Shown piece by piece: positions 13,093-20,735 of a stretch of 36,220 nucleotides of DNA (the first letter of the stretch is position 1; each line of letters begins with the position of its first letter). The notes under the pieces are model-generated. The model searched no databases. It was not told the origin of the DNA and saw only the letters and a list, made by a program, of their open reading frames with translations. The stretch lies in the IMG/VR virus record IMGVR_UViG_3300025645_000200, positions 1 through 36,220 of that record. One strand, 5' to 3'. This DNA comes from a virus. Both the position numbers and the translations under genes were made by a program.

Positions 13093-13274
13093 ATAAATCA
13101 ATGAGTAAAGAAGAAGCCGCCAAGGCGAGGCGCGAGGCTTTGTTGGAGGCTTTGGAGGCGTGCAGGAACGCGATGGTGTCGGTGGACAGTGTTCAGCCTT
13201 ATTCCGTATATTGCACTGCCTGTTGTGACTGCGCCGAGGCCATCCAGAAACTAATCAAGGAGATACAACAATGA
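13089..13274 (+). CDS. Small hypothetical protein with CxxC pair
   Basis: 61 residues from ATG 13089, overlapping the preceding TGA; an in-frame ATG four codons upstream lies in the previous gene. N-terminal half is a basic helix rich in Ala, Glu and Arg; the second half has C-T-A-C-C-D-C followed by a helix, a possible small metal-binding knot. Stop overlaps the next ATG. No family recognised. Confidence 0.55.
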   Translation: MNKSMSKEEAAKARREALLEALEACRNAMVSVDSVQPYSVYCTACCDCAEAIQKLIKEIQQ

Positions 13275-13537
13275 GCGTGACAACGATTTACAAATGCGAC
13301 AGATGCCACGGTGAACAAGATACACCGGTGCAGTTTTGGAATGTTGGCGTGGTTGTGACGGCTTGGGCGGGCAGGGAATATAGAAAAGAATACCCAGACA
13401 AAACAATGGACGTATGCAGATCCTGCTGCGAGAACATGGGACTGGTAATGCGCCTACCCAAACATCCAGAACTGACACCACCTCCCACATTGGAAGACTT
13501 GATCCGCGAGATCGTGCAGCAGGAGATACAGCAGTGA
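13271..13537 (+). CDS. Small zinc-ribbon protein
   Basis: 88 residues with an AAGGAGA Shine-Dalgarno. C-D-R-C near residues 9-12 and C-R-S-C-C near 49-53 bracket two beta hairpins, the layout of a zinc ribbon with about 36 residues between knuckles. The C-terminus is a helix rich in Glu and Gln. Coupled on both sides (ATGA, GTGA). Phages often encode such ribbons near recombination genes with unknown role. Confidence 0.62.
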   Translation: MSVTTIYKCDRCHGEQDTPVQFWNVGVVVTAWAGREYRKEYPDKTMDVCRSCCENMGLVMRLPKHPELTPPPTLEDLIREIVQQEIQQ

Positions 13538-13875
13538 CACCAGAAACTAAAGAGATGCTTGAGAATGCGGCAAGGGCGGCAATTGCGGCAGGCTTGCCTG
13601 TCCAGTGGGATGACACATACGGCTGGATGCAGGGCATAGGGAGTATGTGGCGGCCTGATATTATTCAAGGGGACAGCGACAGGATGGGGATTGCGCTGGA
13701 TATTGCTATACGAATCCAAACTGGACTATCCAAAGTACGCGCCGAACACCTGTACCTTCACGGCGGGCATTGGCATCGTTGGCGCGAGTATGTCGAGTAC
13801 ACAGAGGACCGATGCGCTGATGTTCGCCTTGCGCGGCTCATGGTGGCAGATCAAATCGGGCGGGCGATGAAATGA
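13534..13875 (+). CDS. Hypothetical protein, GTG start
   Basis: 113 residues. GTG at 13534-13536 overlaps the preceding TGA (GTGA) and has AGGAGA eight bases upstream; the longer frame starting at 13414 runs through the previous gene. Residues about 10-50 contain W-D-D-T-Y-G-W and M-W-R-P, the rest is helical with several His near H-L-Y-L-H-G-G-H-W-H. That His cluster might bind a metal, but no enzyme family is recognised. Confidence 0.6.
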   Translation: MTPETKEMLENAARAAIAAGLPVQWDDTYGWMQGIGSMWRPDIIQGDSDRMGIALDIAIRIQTGLSKVRAEHLYLHGGHWHRWREYVEYTEDRCADVRLARLMVADQIGRAMK

Positions 13876-14045
13876 TAAATAAATTACCGGATGACTCTAT
13901 GCGTTTTGTGGCAATTAAAAAGTACAAAGACGGAGGTGAGGCAACGATGGAGCATTTCCACACCAAGGAGCAGTGCTTGGAATGGATCGGCAAACAACGC
14001 CAGCCGCAAACGAACGCTTGGGGGTGGTATGTCGGGGAATTCTGA
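13872..14045 (+). CDS. Small hypothetical protein (57 aa)
   Basis: 57 residues from ATG 13872 (ATGA with the upstream stop) to TGA 14043-14045. Compact alpha/beta composition with several Trp near the end (A-W-G-W-Y-V). The first eight residues M-I-N-K-L-P-D-D closely match the start of the next gene, M-T-N-K-L-P-D-E, at both DNA and protein level, so the translation start region looks duplicated. No family recognised. Confidence 0.55.
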   Translation: MINKLPDDSMRFVAIKKYKDGGEATMEHFHTKEQCLEWIGKQRQPQTNAWGWYVGEF

Positions 14046-14046
14046 A

Positions 14047-14355
14047 ATGACAAACAAATTACCTGATGAAATCGAGAAGTGGCTTGAAGGAAGCCAACGC
14101 ACTGTGAAAGATGTGGACGGCTTTCTTGTTGATGCCATATACGCGGAAGACCTGCGCGAGCTGCTGGCCAAGTATGTGCTGTGCGACAAAGTGCCAATGG
14201 CCTTCACTGTTGAAAAGTACGGTGATTGCTCATGCGATTACGCTGAGGATGATGGCGCAGGGAGTCGGGTGCTGACGATGACTGGATACAAAGTGCGCCC
14301 GCTGTATGCTGAGGCGTTCGAGGAGCAGGCGAACACCAGGGACACGAGCAACTAA
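14047..14355 (+). CDS. Hypothetical protein in the xis-proximal cassette
   Basis: 102 residues from ATG 14047, one base after the previous stop; a longer frame from 13891 overlaps the preceding gene fully. A helical N-terminal part is followed by C-S-C-D-Y-A-E-D-D and a short beta-rich C-terminus (T-G-Y-K-V-R-P-L-Y). Cys pair may be structural. It shares its first eight residues almost exactly with the upstream gene. No family recognised. Confidence 0.6.
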   Translation: MTNKLPDEIEKWLEGSQRTVKDVDGFLVDAIYAEDLRELLAKYVLCDKVPMAFTVEKYGDCSCDYAEDDGAGSRVLTMTGYKVRPLYAEAFEEQANTRDTSN

Positions 14356-14356
14356 C

Positions 14357-14593
14357 ATGGCCCTCGCCCGACACTCCAAGGCCAACCGGGAATTCTTTGC
14401 TCCCGGAAGCTGTCCAACAATCCACCAGTGGAAAGACTGGCTGGAGCGCGGAGTGGTGCGCGGCAAGGTCATCGACGGCAAACCTTTCATTGACATAAAT
14501 CACTTTGCAGTCAACGACATACTGGCCGAGCCATCCAGGATTCAGGCCAGAGTAACCGGGCGCGATTTGCTTGCACCGCGCCTAGTGGGGTAA
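14357..14593 (+). CDS. Probable excisionase (Xis)
   Basis: 78 residues from ATG 14357. The central region S-C-P-T-I-H-Q-W-K-D-W-L-E-R-G-V-V followed by a G-K-V-I-D-G-K-P-F-I-D wing has the shape of a winged-helix excisionase, and the gene ends four bases before the integrase. It would bend attachment-site DNA and direct the integrase to excision. Assignment rests on size, fold pattern and location; sequence similarity to a defined Xis family is only recalled, not tested. Confidence 0.68.
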   Translation: MALARHSKANREFFAPGSCPTIHQWKDWLERGVVRGKVIDGKPFIDINHFAVNDILAEPSRIQARVTGRDLLAPRLVG

Positions 14594-14597
14594 CGTA

Positions 14598-15779
14598 ATG
14601 CGCATGAGACCTAAAAAACCCCGATACCTCAACGGCACTTTGCTGGCTGATAACCTATACCCTGACCCCCGGAAACGTGCTGGCTACTATCAGTACAAAC
14701 TCAAGGACGGCAGCAGCAAGGTGTTCGCTGCGGCCACCATCGAAGATGCAAACCTTGCAGCCGAAGAAGCCAACGCCATGCGCGACCAGTTGCCGGAAAT
14801 TGTTGCCGGTGCTGCGCTGCGGCGTGATCAGCTTGCGTTCCATGTGACGCCTTATATTGAGTACATGGAGAAGATTAACCCGAAGTTGAAGATGCTCAAG
14901 CGCAACGGCAAGTCACAGTGGAAGAATGATCAGTACGCATTGCACCAGCTGGCGCGCGAGATAGAATTCTTGCAGCAGATCACATACGAATCACTGCGCA
15001 CCTGGTGGGATGGTCTGACCTACTACCAGCAGCACGGTAGGCTTGCATCCATGCGCCGGTTCTTCAGTTGGCTGATGGGACAAGGGTTACTGCCGAAACT
15101 GAAATTTAACCCGTTCGCGCTGTCCTACGATCAGCCGCGCCTGCTGGTGAAAATGAAGATCGACAAGGTGCGGCCACCACTGACACAGATCGGGTATCGT
15201 AAGGTGCATCAAGCGGCCGGGGAACTTGGGTATGAGTGTTTGCAGATCGCGATGGGTATCAGCCTCTACACCACACTGCGCGAAGGCGATGTCGTGCATC
15301 TGAAATTCAAGGAACACATTGTCGAGAACGTGCTGCGTGTAGTGATCGGCAAGTCGGAGCAACAGCGCGGGTCTGCAAAGGCGGCAAGGCTCAGTTGGGA
15401 TCTGGAGAAGCACCCCACTTTGAAGAAGCTGATCAACCGCGCGCGTGAACTGGCGCTGATCAACAAGGGGTCGCCGTTCGTGATCAGCCACACACCAATG
15501 CGCCGGGTATGGAATGAGAGGAAGGAGCACATCTGCCAAGTGACCGAGGAGAGAGTCGCCCGGATGTTTGCTGATGCGCGCACCAAGGCTGGGGTGCCTG
15601 GCGTGGTATTCCATGAGGTGCGAGGGCTTTCATCGACACTGTACAAGATTGCCGGGTATACCGAGGTGGAGATCCAGAACCTCATGGCGCATGAATCAGT
15701 GGATACAACGCTGGGTTATATGGACGCGGATTCCCTTCCCTACGAGGAAGTGACGATGCGGTTGGATGTGGAAAGGTAG
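14598..15779 (+). CDS. int: Tyrosine-recombinase integrase, lambda-Int type
   Basis: Catalyses site-specific integration at the tRNA-Pro locus. 393 residues. Residues 1-60 resemble the arm-type DNA-binding domain of lambda Int (basic start, then Y-Y-Q-Y-K and a short helix), residues about 75-180 the core-binding domain, and 190-393 the catalytic domain. Catalytic residues are all visible: R228 (T-T-L-R-E-G-D), K252, H339-x-x-R342, H365 and the nucleophile Y374 (L-G-Y-M-D). A second in-frame ATG two codons in is possible. attP lies 90 bases downstream of the stop. Likely co-transcribed with xis from the PL-like promoter. Confidence 0.95.
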   Translation: MRMRPKKPRYLNGTLLADNLYPDPRKRAGYYQYKLKDGSSKVFAAATIEDANLAAEEANAMRDQLPEIVAGAALRRDQLAFHVTPYIEYMEKINPKLKMLKRNGKSQWKNDQYALHQLAREIEFLQQITYESLRTWWDGLTYYQQHGRLASMRRFFSWLMGQGLLPKLKFNPFALSYDQPRLLVKMKIDKVRPPLTQIGYRKVHQAAGELGYECLQIAMGISLYTTLREGDVVHLKFKEHIVENVLRVVIGKSEQQRGSAKAARLSWDLEKHPTLKKLINRARELALINKGSPFVISHTPMRRVWNERKEHICQVTEERVARMFADARTKAGVPGVVFHEVRGLSSTLYKIAGYTEVEIQNLMAHESVDTTLGYMDADSLPYEEVTMRLDVER

Positions 15780-15811
15780 TTTTTCTGTAGACTTTTTCTT
15801 CAGTTCTTCTT

Positions 15812-15849
15812 CACCTTGCAAGTTTCTGTTTTATCGAATTTGCAAGGTG
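15812..15849. repeat. Perfect 10-bp inverted repeat between int and attP
   Basis: CACCTTGCAA (15812-15821) and TTGCAAGGTG (15840-15849) are separated by 18 bases. Neither strand shows a T run after the stem, so it is a poor intrinsic terminator, though it lies where the plus and minus operons converge. It may be a pair of arm-type Int or Xis sites next to the attP core. Role is inferred from position. Confidence 0.6.
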
Positions 15850-15868
15850 TTGAATATCAAAAGAAAAT

Positions 15869-15915
15869 TGGTCGGAGTGGCGGGATTTGAACCCACGACC
15901 ACTTGCCCCCCAGTC
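15869..15915 (-). other. attP: attP core: 3' part of a tRNA-Pro gene
   Basis: On the minus strand the sequence has an anticodon loop CTGGGGG (GGG anticodon), a 3' anticodon arm GCAAG, a perfect-type T arm (GTGGG-TTCAAAT-CCCGC) and an acceptor end ACTCCG-ACCA. The 5' half of a tRNA (acceptor 5' strand, D arm) is missing and the upstream anticodon strand does not pair, so it is not a functional tRNA. This is the identity segment that phages carry to restore a tRNA gene after integration, and it is 90 bases from int. The exact crossover limits cannot be set without the host site. The surrounding 15916-16038 has no gene. Confidence 0.88.
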
Positions 15916-16038
15916 ATGCTTGCAGAAAAACCTATGGGGTTGATTTTCAACAAATTACAGGGTTTTAGCAATAAGCCAGTTTTAGAAGCCCAATTTATAC
16001 AGTGCGATGCGTTCGCGCCTGCTGGCGGGATAGCGTGG

Positions 16039-16800
16039 CTAGAACTGCACATCCACAATTTCAATCATTGTCACAAGCACTCCGAACTGAATCAGGCTGT
16101 CCGGGCTGCGCGGCCGTGGGTCTTTGCCCAGGTTGTCAATGAACCAGATCGTCAGATCATCCCGGACCACCATCGTGAAGGCGTGCCCGAATGCGCCGCC
16201 ACTGTGATGTATCACGGCACCGACCGTACCGATGGCTGCATCTGTAGGCCCAAGGCTTGTGAGCCAGCCATAGTCCAGCGCCACGGCGTTGTCACAGTCC
16301 TGTGTAGGAGTCGAGCCGTTGAAGTTGTAGCCGATGCTCGGACGGTTGGCCGCGATCCAGTCGATTGCCGATTGTGGCAGCAGGCTGTACTCAAGGTCGC
16401 TGTGTCCCCGGTGGAAGTCCGGGTGCTTGCGTACTCGCTGTGACTCTGCAAACAGTCGGTGGATCAGGCCGTCAATATCCATCGGGCGAGGCGGTACGGG
16501 CTGGCCTGCCCATTGGCCCACGTTGGAGTTGTACAGGATCTTGGTCGGCCACGTCATATCGAAGCTCGGCACGGGGCGGATCATCTCAGCCAGTACCCTG
16601 TGGTTTGGCACGTTGGCATGGATGGCTTGCACAGTGGCGTTGAGATGCTCAATCGTGGTGATGCCCAGCTTTGCCAGACCCGGCTCGATGTGGTGCTGGG
16701 TAGGCATGCCACGCAGCAGGATTGCAAAGCCCGGTGTGTTCTTCAGGTAGGCGAACGCTGCATCGAGGCCGTTCTGCGCGATCCAGTCAGAGATCAGCAT
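16039..16800 (-). CDS. Probable transglutaminase/papain-like Cys-His-Asp protein
   Basis: 253 residues, last gene of the late operon. The C-terminal half has D168-C169-D-N at a helix start, then G205-H206-A-F-T-M-V-V and F220-I-D222-N-L, the order and spacing of the Cys-His-Asp triad in bacterial transglutaminase-like cysteine peptidases. The N-terminal 110 residues are helical and unrecognised. No signal peptide. Roles to consider are a virion-associated or tail-tip enzyme, or a lysogenic-conversion cargo, because it lies against attP. Starts 14 bases inside the upstream gene. The catalytic reading is from motif pattern only. Confidence 0.6.
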   Translation of the reverse strand: MLISDWIAQNGLDAAFAYLKNTPGFAILLRGMPTQHHIEPGLAKLGITTIEHLNATVQAIHANVPNHRVLAEMIRPVPSFDMTWPTKILYNSNVGQWAGQPVPPRPMDIDGLIHRLFAESQRVRKHPDFHRGHSDLEYSLLPQSAIDWIAANRPSIGYNFNGSTPTQDCDNAVALDYGWLTSLGPTDAAIGTVGAVIHHSGGAFGHAFTMVVRDDLTIWFIDNLGKDPRPRSPDSLIQFGVLVTMIEIVDVQF

Positions 16801-17212
16801 TTGCCACCAATCCGTAAGCGGCCATTATGGAATTGGCGTCCACATTCAGTGCGATGATAAGCCGTTCGCCATCCCAAGCAGGCGGCGCTTCGGCATCAAA
16901 TTCCGTAATGACCAGCGCGCCGTCAAGCACACCCTGCGCCGCTGCCAAATCAATACCATCTGCTGCGTCCCACGCTGGCCGCTGTAGCGTAATGGCCTGA
17001 CCTGCTGCCAATGCCTGCACCATGCCTGCAATGCCCGCCTTGACTGCTGGACTGATCCACGCATAGCCCTTGCCAGCCTTTGTGCGCGACGGTGTGCGGA
17101 AACTTGGTGGCTCAATCGTGCCGGACTCGCCAAACAATTGTGCGAGGGCGTTGGCACCATCGAAGATGGATTCGGGCGCAATGATCGTGAGGGAGTTGTT
17201 GTAGAGAGTCAT
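16787..17212 (-). CDS. Hypothetical tail-tip/fibre accessory protein
   Basis: 141 residues, Ala-rich with alternating beta strands; M-T-L-Y-N-N-S-L at the start. No recognised domain. It is joined to the LamG-like tail protein by a TAATG overlap and is followed by the Cys-His-Asp protein, so it belongs to the tail-tip end of the late operon. Could be a small fibre chaperone or a baseplate accessory component. Confidence 0.6.
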   Translation of the reverse strand: MTLYNNSLTIIAPESIFDGANALAQLFGESGTIEPPSFRTPSRTKAGKGYAWISPAVKAGIAGMVQALAAGQAITLQRPAWDAADGIDLAAAQGVLDGALVITEFDAEAPPAWDGERLIIALNVDANSIMAAYGLVANADL

Positions 17213-18594
17213 TACAAGTATTTCCGATAGGTGCTATTTAGGTTGGACATAAGTTGCGTCATTTCGGCATCAGAGTAAGCGCGGTCGATCGTGGAGGCGG
17301 CGTTGTAGCCAAGTCGTGGCGACGTTCCTGCTGCTCTGGCGTTAAGTGTTATATTTACCGCCTCCTCCGCAGCCGCGCCTACCGTAACCGACTGCGCGGC
17401 CTTCTTGTCAAAGTACCATTTTAGTGATGTACCATCCCAACGCAGTGCCCAAACATGTACTGGTCCGTCAGAGAAACTATCCGCGGGGAATTCTGTATAA
17501 GTTCCTCTAATCCAGAAATATGCGTAACTTGTTGTTCCCCCAGCAGCAACAAACAATGTCCTACTCGTAGTAGTTTCTCCCGCCTTGGATACTAATGTGC
17601 CAGCAGATACGCCTTGGGCAAAAGAGACCCCCCACACCGTCCAACTCTGCCCAACATCCGCAAACAAACTCGCTGTGCCAAAGGTGCCAGTCGAGGCCGT
17701 CAGCCATTGCGAGCCGTTGAAGTAGGGCAGGTAGAGGCTGGGGTAGCCGGATTCGGTGATATTGTCGGCTGATGCTACGTTCTGCACAGCTGATGCCGCC
17801 GTTGCCAACTCCATCTGAGGCACGGCAACATATATTGTGATGTCGATGGCCACACCAGAGGAGAAACTGATTAGCAGTCCGCCTTGCACTTTTGCAACAG
17901 TCCCGCCGCCAGATAGCGTTGCGGAATATGTTGCCCTTGCAGCGGCGGTTACGTTCCTAAGATCAAATACTGAGTTATTCTGCGCAACGAATCCACCTGC
18001 TGATGTGCGCTCGGTTAGACACAGACCAATCGACGTGATATTGGTTGAAGCTCCTGCTGCGCGATACACATAGGCCGAATTTGTCCACGCCTGCGCAGTC
18101 AGTGCATCTATTGCTGTGGTCGTGCTCCAATTAAGTTGCACGCTTGTGGTGCTAGTCGTGCCGTTAAGTCGATAGCCGATGTACGTCAAGCCGTCGATCA
18201 CGGTGGGGCCAGAAATAGTTTGAGTGAGCGTACCAAGTCCGCCGCCTCCGACACTCCATCCAGGCGGCAGTGTGCCGGGAGCGCCAGCAACAGCCCCCAC
18301 CATCATGTTATTACTAAGCCGATTCCTAATCCCCACATCCGGGAATCTGCCCAGCGTGCCGCGTAAGCCGCTGGTGGATTGCGACCAATCGAAGCTGCCC
18401 GCCATGCGTGCAATTCGGCCTATGGGATCGCCGGGGGAGGCGGCGAGTGTGCTGGTGTTGTAGACCTGGCAGGCGTCTTCGTACTGGGGTGAGACATCGC
18501 TAGAGTGGCCAGATTCACCAGATTGAAACATCTGCCACGGCCTGAAATTGGTGCGCCATGCTTTGTGGACGCCGATTTTATGAACAGTTCTCAA
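17212..18594 (-). CDS. Tail protein with LamG/concanavalin-like C-terminal domain
   Basis: 460 residues from TTG at 18592-18594, chosen because AAGGA lies six bases upstream and the previous gene ends nine bases away; an internal ATG at residue 22 is possible. From M-F-Q-S-G-E-S-G onward the N-terminal region resembles phage tail proteins with that conserved opening. Residues about 100-275 are Ser/Thr/Gly/Ala-rich beta structure. Residues about 290-450 (Y-L-P-Y-F-N-G-S-Q-W-L-T through the W-A-L-R-W-D-G strand) have the look of a laminin-G / concanavalin jelly roll, which often binds sugars. Likely a receptor-binding or side-fibre protein. Confidence 0.65.
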   Translation of the reverse strand: MRTVHKIGVHKAWRTNFRPWQMFQSGESGHSSDVSPQYEDACQVYNTSTLAASPGDPIGRIARMAGSFDWSQSTSGLRGTLGRFPDVGIRNRLSNNMMVGAVAGAPGTLPPGWSVGGGGLGTLTQTISGPTVIDGLTYIGYRLNGTTSTTSVQLNWSTTTAIDALTAQAWTNSAYVYRAAGASTNITSIGLCLTERTSAGGFVAQNNSVFDLRNVTAAARATYSATLSGGGTVAKVQGGLLISFSSGVAIDITIYVAVPQMELATAASAVQNVASADNITESGYPSLYLPYFNGSQWLTASTGTFGTASLFADVGQSWTVWGVSFAQGVSAGTLVSKAGETTTSRTLFVAAGGTTSYAYFWIRGTYTEFPADSFSDGPVHVWALRWDGTSLKWYFDKKAAQSVTVGAAAEEAVNITLNARAAGTSPRLGYNAASTIDRAYSDAEMTQLMSNLNSTYRKYL

Positions 18595-18603
18595 GTTGAT
18601 TCC

Positions 18604-20238
18604 TTATGTAAAGGTGAACTCATTTTTGATGTAGCCGGCGGCCCCGGTGACAGTATCGGCTACAGCTACCCAAAACAGCCCCACTTCCGACTCGTCGGTT
18701 TCGATGGTTATTTCTGTGGCCGAAATAAAAGTGAAGCCAAGCGTTCCCGTGATAATGGCCCCGGCATCTGTAATGCTGATAAACGTCACTTCGCAATCGG
18801 CGGTAAAGCCTGCGCCGGTAATTGTTATAGTGTCGCCACCAGCGGCGGACGCGGTGTTAGGGCTGGCGGATGCAACGGTGACATTATTGATTGCCTGGTA
18901 TGTGAATCCGCCCGCAATCGTAGCGTCATAAGCCCCGTCAATGACAACCACGTCAACAGCACCGACTCCGGCAGGCGCGATACACTCGATTTGATCAGTG
19001 CTCAAAACATTTACCGATGTAGCCGAAACTCCGTCGAATTCGACAGTTGCAGCGGGGCTGAATGAATTGCCAAAAATAATAACTTGCGCGCCGCCAGAAT
19101 CATCGCCACCAGATCCAAAAAGACTACTGATAGCCATATCAGCAACAAGGATTCCCTCTGCCTGAAATGAAAGTCTTGTCTGGCCAAACGAGCTGACGAC
19201 TTTAAGGGAGAATCCATAACTCCCAGCGGACGCAGACGGGATGTAATAGGTGCTGCCGGTGTAAACAAAAGCCTCACCCGCCACGTCCCACCACTGAACG
19301 CTACTGCTTATATCTCCAGAGCCATCAAACGCAGATGCAACTAAAGTAATATTGGTTCCGACTTTGTATGATTTCCCAGTTCCGGATACGATCTGAACAG
19401 ATACGGGATATTTTGGGACGATGTAAATGTCTTCATTCGCCGTCCATCCGTAATAGCTTGCGCCGCAAGACCCGGACGCATAGGCGATCCATAAATTGTT
19501 TTCAGTGCCGTAAGACCCATCTTGCTTGTGCAGCCCCCCGACAGTAAATAACCCCTCCGCGTCGCACCATGTGCTGTAGCCTGTGAATATGTTGCTATCG
19601 TAGAAAGAGGCTCTCGCCGGGAAATTCACAGTCTTGCCGGAAGTTGCGCCAACCAAGCAAAACCCAGGGGAGTCGTTGAAGAAATCAAACCTGATGCCAG
19701 CCGGGTTATTTGTGAGGCTGTTGCTATATCCGGAAAGCTCCAGTGCATCAACGAATCCAGAAAGCCTAATGGAGCAGTAATTTGCAGATGCCGCCCCGCA
19801 AATATATGCGCCTCCTCTTTGCCCGCCTCCGGTAAAATCATACTCATTGCGATCCGATGTCGCCGTAATTGCGAGCGATGATGATGCCTCGTTGTCAAAC
19901 TGCCCAGCATCACTAACAACGATGATATACAGAATCGACATCATCGAATCGAACGCGGATGAGTCGGCAGTGAAGACGATAGTTGTGTCTGACCACGAGG
20001 TTACAGCCTGAGACACCGCACCCACATCAACAACGGGAGACTCGGAAAGATAGATAAGCCCAATGCCCTGCGTTGCTCCAAAGTTTTCGCCAGTAACGGT
20101 ATAGGTTTCAGTATCAAAAATAAGAGGTGGCGCTGTGAAAATCTCAAGGGTTTTGAACACGTTTGCCTTAAACACACCGAGCGGTGAGCGTATCCGCGAA
20201 CCATTCAATGATTGTAAAAAAACAGACCGATAACCCAT
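18604..20238 (-). CDS. IPT/TIG-domain tail protein
   Basis: 544 residues. Two clear IPT/TIG (Ig-like) domains at about 370-448 and 452-544, each with G-x-x-F-x-x-x-x-x-V-x-F and an F-T-Y/F-T-F end. A weaker IPT-like segment is at 40-125 and another Ig-like stretch at 277-352. The centre (130-270) is Cys- and aromatic-rich, unrecognised. Such chains of Ig-like folds decorate phage tails and can bind cell-surface carbohydrate. Encoded between the 23-residue repeat protein and the LamG-like protein, so a tail-fibre or tip role fits. Confidence 0.75.
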   Translation of the reverse strand: MGYRSVFLQSLNGSRIRSPLGVFKANVFKTLEIFTAPPLIFDTETYTVTGENFGATQGIGLIYLSESPVVDVGAVSQAVTSWSDTTIVFTADSSAFDSMMSILYIIVVSDAGQFDNEASSSLAITATSDRNEYDFTGGGQRGGAYICGAASANYCSIRLSGFVDALELSGYSNSLTNNPAGIRFDFFNDSPGFCLVGATSGKTVNFPARASFYDSNIFTGYSTWCDAEGLFTVGGLHKQDGSYGTENNLWIAYASGSCGASYYGWTANEDIYIVPKYPVSVQIVSGTGKSYKVGTNITLVASAFDGSGDISSSVQWWDVAGEAFVYTGSTYYIPSASAGSYGFSLKVVSSFGQTRLSFQAEGILVADMAISSLFGSGGDDSGGAQVIIFGNSFSPAATVEFDGVSATSVNVLSTDQIECIAPAGVGAVDVVVIDGAYDATIAGGFTYQAINNVTVASASPNTASAAGGDTITITGAGFTADCEVTFISITDAGAIITGTLGFTFISATEITIETDESEVGLFWVAVADTVTGAAGYIKNEFTFT

Positions 20239-20730
20239 TTACTTTTTTCGACTCCGTGCCACTTGCATTCCGAAAGGTGCAGGGTATGCGAGAAATCGCA
20301 TTCTTGCCGTTTGTGATCTTGGATCTTCATCGCCTAGTCTTGCTGCACTTGCGGCAATGACTGAGGACAGGCCGGTGATTGCACCTGATGTTGCGTGAAT
20401 TCGGATGCAGGCCGCAGTGCCGACAATGGCAGAACCTTGGCCAGCCAGAGCGCCAGAGGCCGCATGGATTGCCACACGCAAGGCCGATCCAGCCAAAGCC
20501 GAGCCACTGCCAGCCATAGCGCCTGATGTGGCGTGCACGGTAATGTGCACAGCCGTGCCAGCAACGGATGATCCAGGCCCAACTATGCCGCCACTGGACG
20601 GATGTGTTACCGCGCTGGATACAGTCTCGGCAGGTAATACTGTGGTATCTGTGCCGTCATTCGGTGCCGCCCGCTTGAGGCTTGGCGCGTAGAGCCTGCC
20701 GCCGCCAACGGTAAACCGGATTGGCCCCAT
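20239..20730 (-). CDS. 23-residue-repeat tail protein
   Basis: 163 residues. Four tandem repeats begin at His43, His66, His89 and His112, each with the pattern H-x-x-S-G-x-x-x-G-x-G-S-x-x-x-G-x-A, spaced exactly 23 residues. The regular turn-forming Gly/Ser and Ala pattern suggests a beta-helical or stacked fold. Similar repeats are found in phage tail proteins, but the function is unknown. The 69-bp DNA period gives a route to copy-number change by recombination. The gene sits among tail-tip genes; the C-terminus is basic (A-R-S-R-K-K). Confidence 0.7.
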   Translation of the reverse strand: MGPIRFTVGGGRLYAPSLKRAAPNDGTDTTVLPAETVSSAVTHPSSGGIVGPGSSVAGTAVHITVHATSGAMAGSGSALAGSALRVAIHAASGALAGQGSAIVGTAACIRIHATSGAITGLSSVIAASAARLGDEDPRSQTARMRFLAYPAPFGMQVARSRKK

Positions 20731-20735
20731 GTCGG

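Noticed and set aside
15812-15849. Intrinsic terminator after int
   Set aside because: Both strands lack a following T run, so it is listed as an inverted repeat instead.
15869-15915. Functional tRNA-Pro gene
   Set aside because: The 5' acceptor strand and D arm are absent and the upstream anticodon strand does not pair, so only an attachment fragment is present.
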